The notes under the pieces: model-generated | What the model saw: the letters and a program-made list of their open reading frames with translations, nothing else | What the model was told of the DNA's origin: nothing | The model's database searches: none | Source of the DNA: an uncultured Blautia sp. | GTDB lineage: Bacteria > Bacillota > Clostridia > Lachnospirales > Lachnospiraceae | Reading direction: 5' to 3' | DNA length: 6,341 nucleotides | Assembly: GCA_900542045.1 (NCBI GenBank) | Contig: UQMI01000087.1 | Location: forward strand, 1 to 6,341 | Made by a program: the position numbers and the translations under genes | Part shown: one piece after another, positions 5,089 to 6,341 of the stretch | Position numbering within the stretch: the first letter of the stretch is position 1 | Layout: every line of letters begins with the position of its first letter

Positions 5089-6341
5089 ATCAACGGAGTA
5101 AATACCAGGGAAATTATTCTGGGGATATTGCTGCAGGTGGAAGAGGAAGAGGTGCCCTGCCATCTGGCGATCCGCAATACCCTTACCAAGTATCAGTTCT
5201 TGCCAAAGCAGGACCGGGCATTTATTTCAAGAGTCTGTGAAGGGACGCTGGAGTACCGGATACAGATCGACTATATTATTGATTATTTTTCAAAAGTAAA
5301 AGTTTCCAAGATGAAGGCACCGATCCGGGAGATCTTAAGAAGTGCCGTTTATCAGCTGAAATATATGGATCATGTGCCGGATTCCGCCGTGTGCAACGAG
5401 GCGGTGAAGCTGGCGCAGAAAAAAGGATTTTATAATTTAAAGCCTTTTGTGAACGGGGTGCTGCGGACGATCGCGCGCAGGCAGCAGGAGGTTGTTTTCC
5501 CAAAACGGGAAGAGGATGAGACTGCCTATCTGAGTGTGCGTTACTCCATGCCGGAGCGGCTCACAAAACAGTGGCTTAAGGCCTATGGGTTCGACACTAC
5601 GAAGAAGATGCTCAAGAGTTTTCTGGAGGAAAAGCCCACCACTATACGCTGCAGGCAGTACCAGAATTCCCAGGAGGAGACGCTGCAGAGCCTGCGGGAG
5701 CAGGGGGTGGAGGTGCGAAAGGCGCCTTACCTGGATTATGCTTATTATATTTCCGGGTATAACCATATCCTGACGCTGGACGCGTTCCGGGAGGGACGGA
5801 TACAGGTGCAGGATGTGAGCTCCATGCTGGTGGCAGAAGTGGCTGCGCCCAGAAAGAGTTTCTATGTTATTGATCTGTGCGCGGCTCCGGGTGGAAAAAG
5901 CCTGCATGTGGCAGATAAGATGGAAGGCTATGGAATGGTGGATTCCAGAGACCTGACAGAGTATAAGGTAGAATTGATCCGTGAAAATATGCAGCGCAGC
6001 GGCGTGATCAATATGCAGGCCAGATGCCAGGATGCAACAGTCTACGATGAGGCTTCCGAAAAGATGGCAGATGTGGTGCTGGCAGATGTGCCCTGCTCCG
6101 GTTATGGAGTCATCGGGAAGAAGCCGGATATCAAATATCGGATGACACCGCAGAAACAGGAAGAGCTTGTACTGCTGCAGCGGACGATCCTGGACAGGGC
6201 TGCCGGTTACGTGCGCAAGGGAGGCGCTCTGGTGTTTTCCACCTGCACCATTGCCGCAGAAGAGAATGAAGAAAATGTACGCTGGTTTCTGGAGAATTAT
6301 CCCTATGAAGCAGAAAGCCTGGATCCCTATCTTCCGGAAGA
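5086..6341 (+). CDS. rsmB: 16S rRNA (cytosine-5) methyltransferase RsmB, 3' truncated by window edge
   Basis: RsmB uses S-adenosylmethionine to methylate C5 of a cytosine in 16S rRNA (C967 in E. coli numbering). The frame runs from GTG 5086 to the right edge, 418 codons with no stop; the family is about 430-450 residues, so only the C-terminal tip is missing. Residues of about 5-140 form the NusB-like RNA-binding domain (QDRAFISRVCEGTLEY, VNGVLR at 122-127). The Rossmann methyltransferase domain follows: VQDVSSML, the SAM-binding CAAPGGK at 265-271, motif IV DVPCSG at 334-339 with Cys337, and motif VI TCT with Cys387. By comparison with E. coli RsmB, Cys387 would be the attacking nucleophile and Cys337 would assist product release. 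The start is a GTG 12 nt after the yugP stop, with AGGGGGA upstream. In related genomes rlmN and PASTA-kinase genes commonly follow, but these lie outside the window. Confidence 0.95.
   Translation, partial: MINGVNTREIILGILLQVEEEEVPCHLAIRNTLTKYQFLPKQDRAFISRVCEGTLEYRIQIDYIIDYFSKVKVSKMKAPIREILRSAVYQLKYMDHVPDSAVCNEAVKLAQKKGFYNLKPFVNGVLRTIARRQQEVVFPKREEDETAYLSVRYSMPERLTKQWLKAYGFDTTKKMLKSFLEEKPTTIRCRQYQNSQEETLQSLREQGVEVRKAPYLDYAYYISGYNHILTLDAFREGRIQVQDVSSMLVAEVAAPRKSFYVIDLCAAPGGKSLHVADKMEGYGMVDSRDLTEYKVELIRENMQRSGVINMQARCQDATVYDEASEKMADVVLADVPCSGYGVIGKKPDIKYRMTPQKQEELVLLQRTILDRAAGYVRKGGALVFSTCTIAAEENEENVRWFLENYPYEAESLDPYLPE

Noticed and set aside
1..6341. Mobile elements, CRISPR arrays, phage, tRNA genes or a new defence system
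   Set aside because: I saw no direct repeats, transposase or integrase motifs, tRNA-like folds or unexplained coding regions; nearly every base belongs to six recognisable housekeeping-type genes.

Overview
The window looks like a chromosomal stretch from a Gram-positive anaerobe of the Clostridia, most likely a Lachnospiraceae-type Firmicute. The reasons are the gene order (MurE-type ligase, priA, def, fmt, yugP-type zinc peptidase, rsmB), the strong AGGAGG-like ribosome-binding sites, the moderately high GC with CTG/CAG/CGG-rich codon use, and the wording of the conserved motifs. The placement comes from motif and synteny recall, not from a database search.

Layout: all six genes lie on the + strand and form one compact, probably co-transcribed block. 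(1) 3-635 is the C-terminal part of a MurE-type UDP-MurNAc-tripeptide synthetase, cut by the left edge. (2) 637-2850 is complete priA, the replication-restart helicase, one base after the ligase stop. (3) 2877-3356 is def, peptide deformylase. (4) 3364-4305 is fmt, methionyl-tRNA formyltransferase. (5) 4366-5073 is a membrane-embedded zinc metallopeptidase of the YugP family. (6) 5086-6341 is rsmB, a 16S rRNA cytosine-5 methyltransferase, cut by the right edge near its C-terminus. The gaps are 1, 26, 7, 60 and 12 nt. No factor-independent terminator is visible, and no stretch over 300 nt lacks a gene.

How the genes fit together: fmt and def open and close the formyl-methionine cycle. Fmt formylates initiator Met-tRNA, and Def removes the formyl group from nascent proteins. 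RsmB modifies the 16S rRNA of the ribosome that uses that tRNA. PriA restarts stalled replication forks, and the MurE-type ligase adds the third residue of the peptidoglycan stem peptide. The cluster therefore mixes wall synthesis, replication restart and translation, as growth-linked housekeeping operons often do.

I found no phage, insertion sequence, CRISPR, toxin-antitoxin or defence genes, and no new system. The points that deserve a second look are modest: an altered DYAH-NAM motif in the MurE-type ligase, a sharp 110-bp AT-rich island (about 22% GC) at the 3' end of priA followed by a perfect 6-bp hairpin just upstream of def, a GTG start for rsmB that overlaps an out-of-frame ATG-TGA start-stop, nested starts for def, and the poorly understood YugP-type protease.
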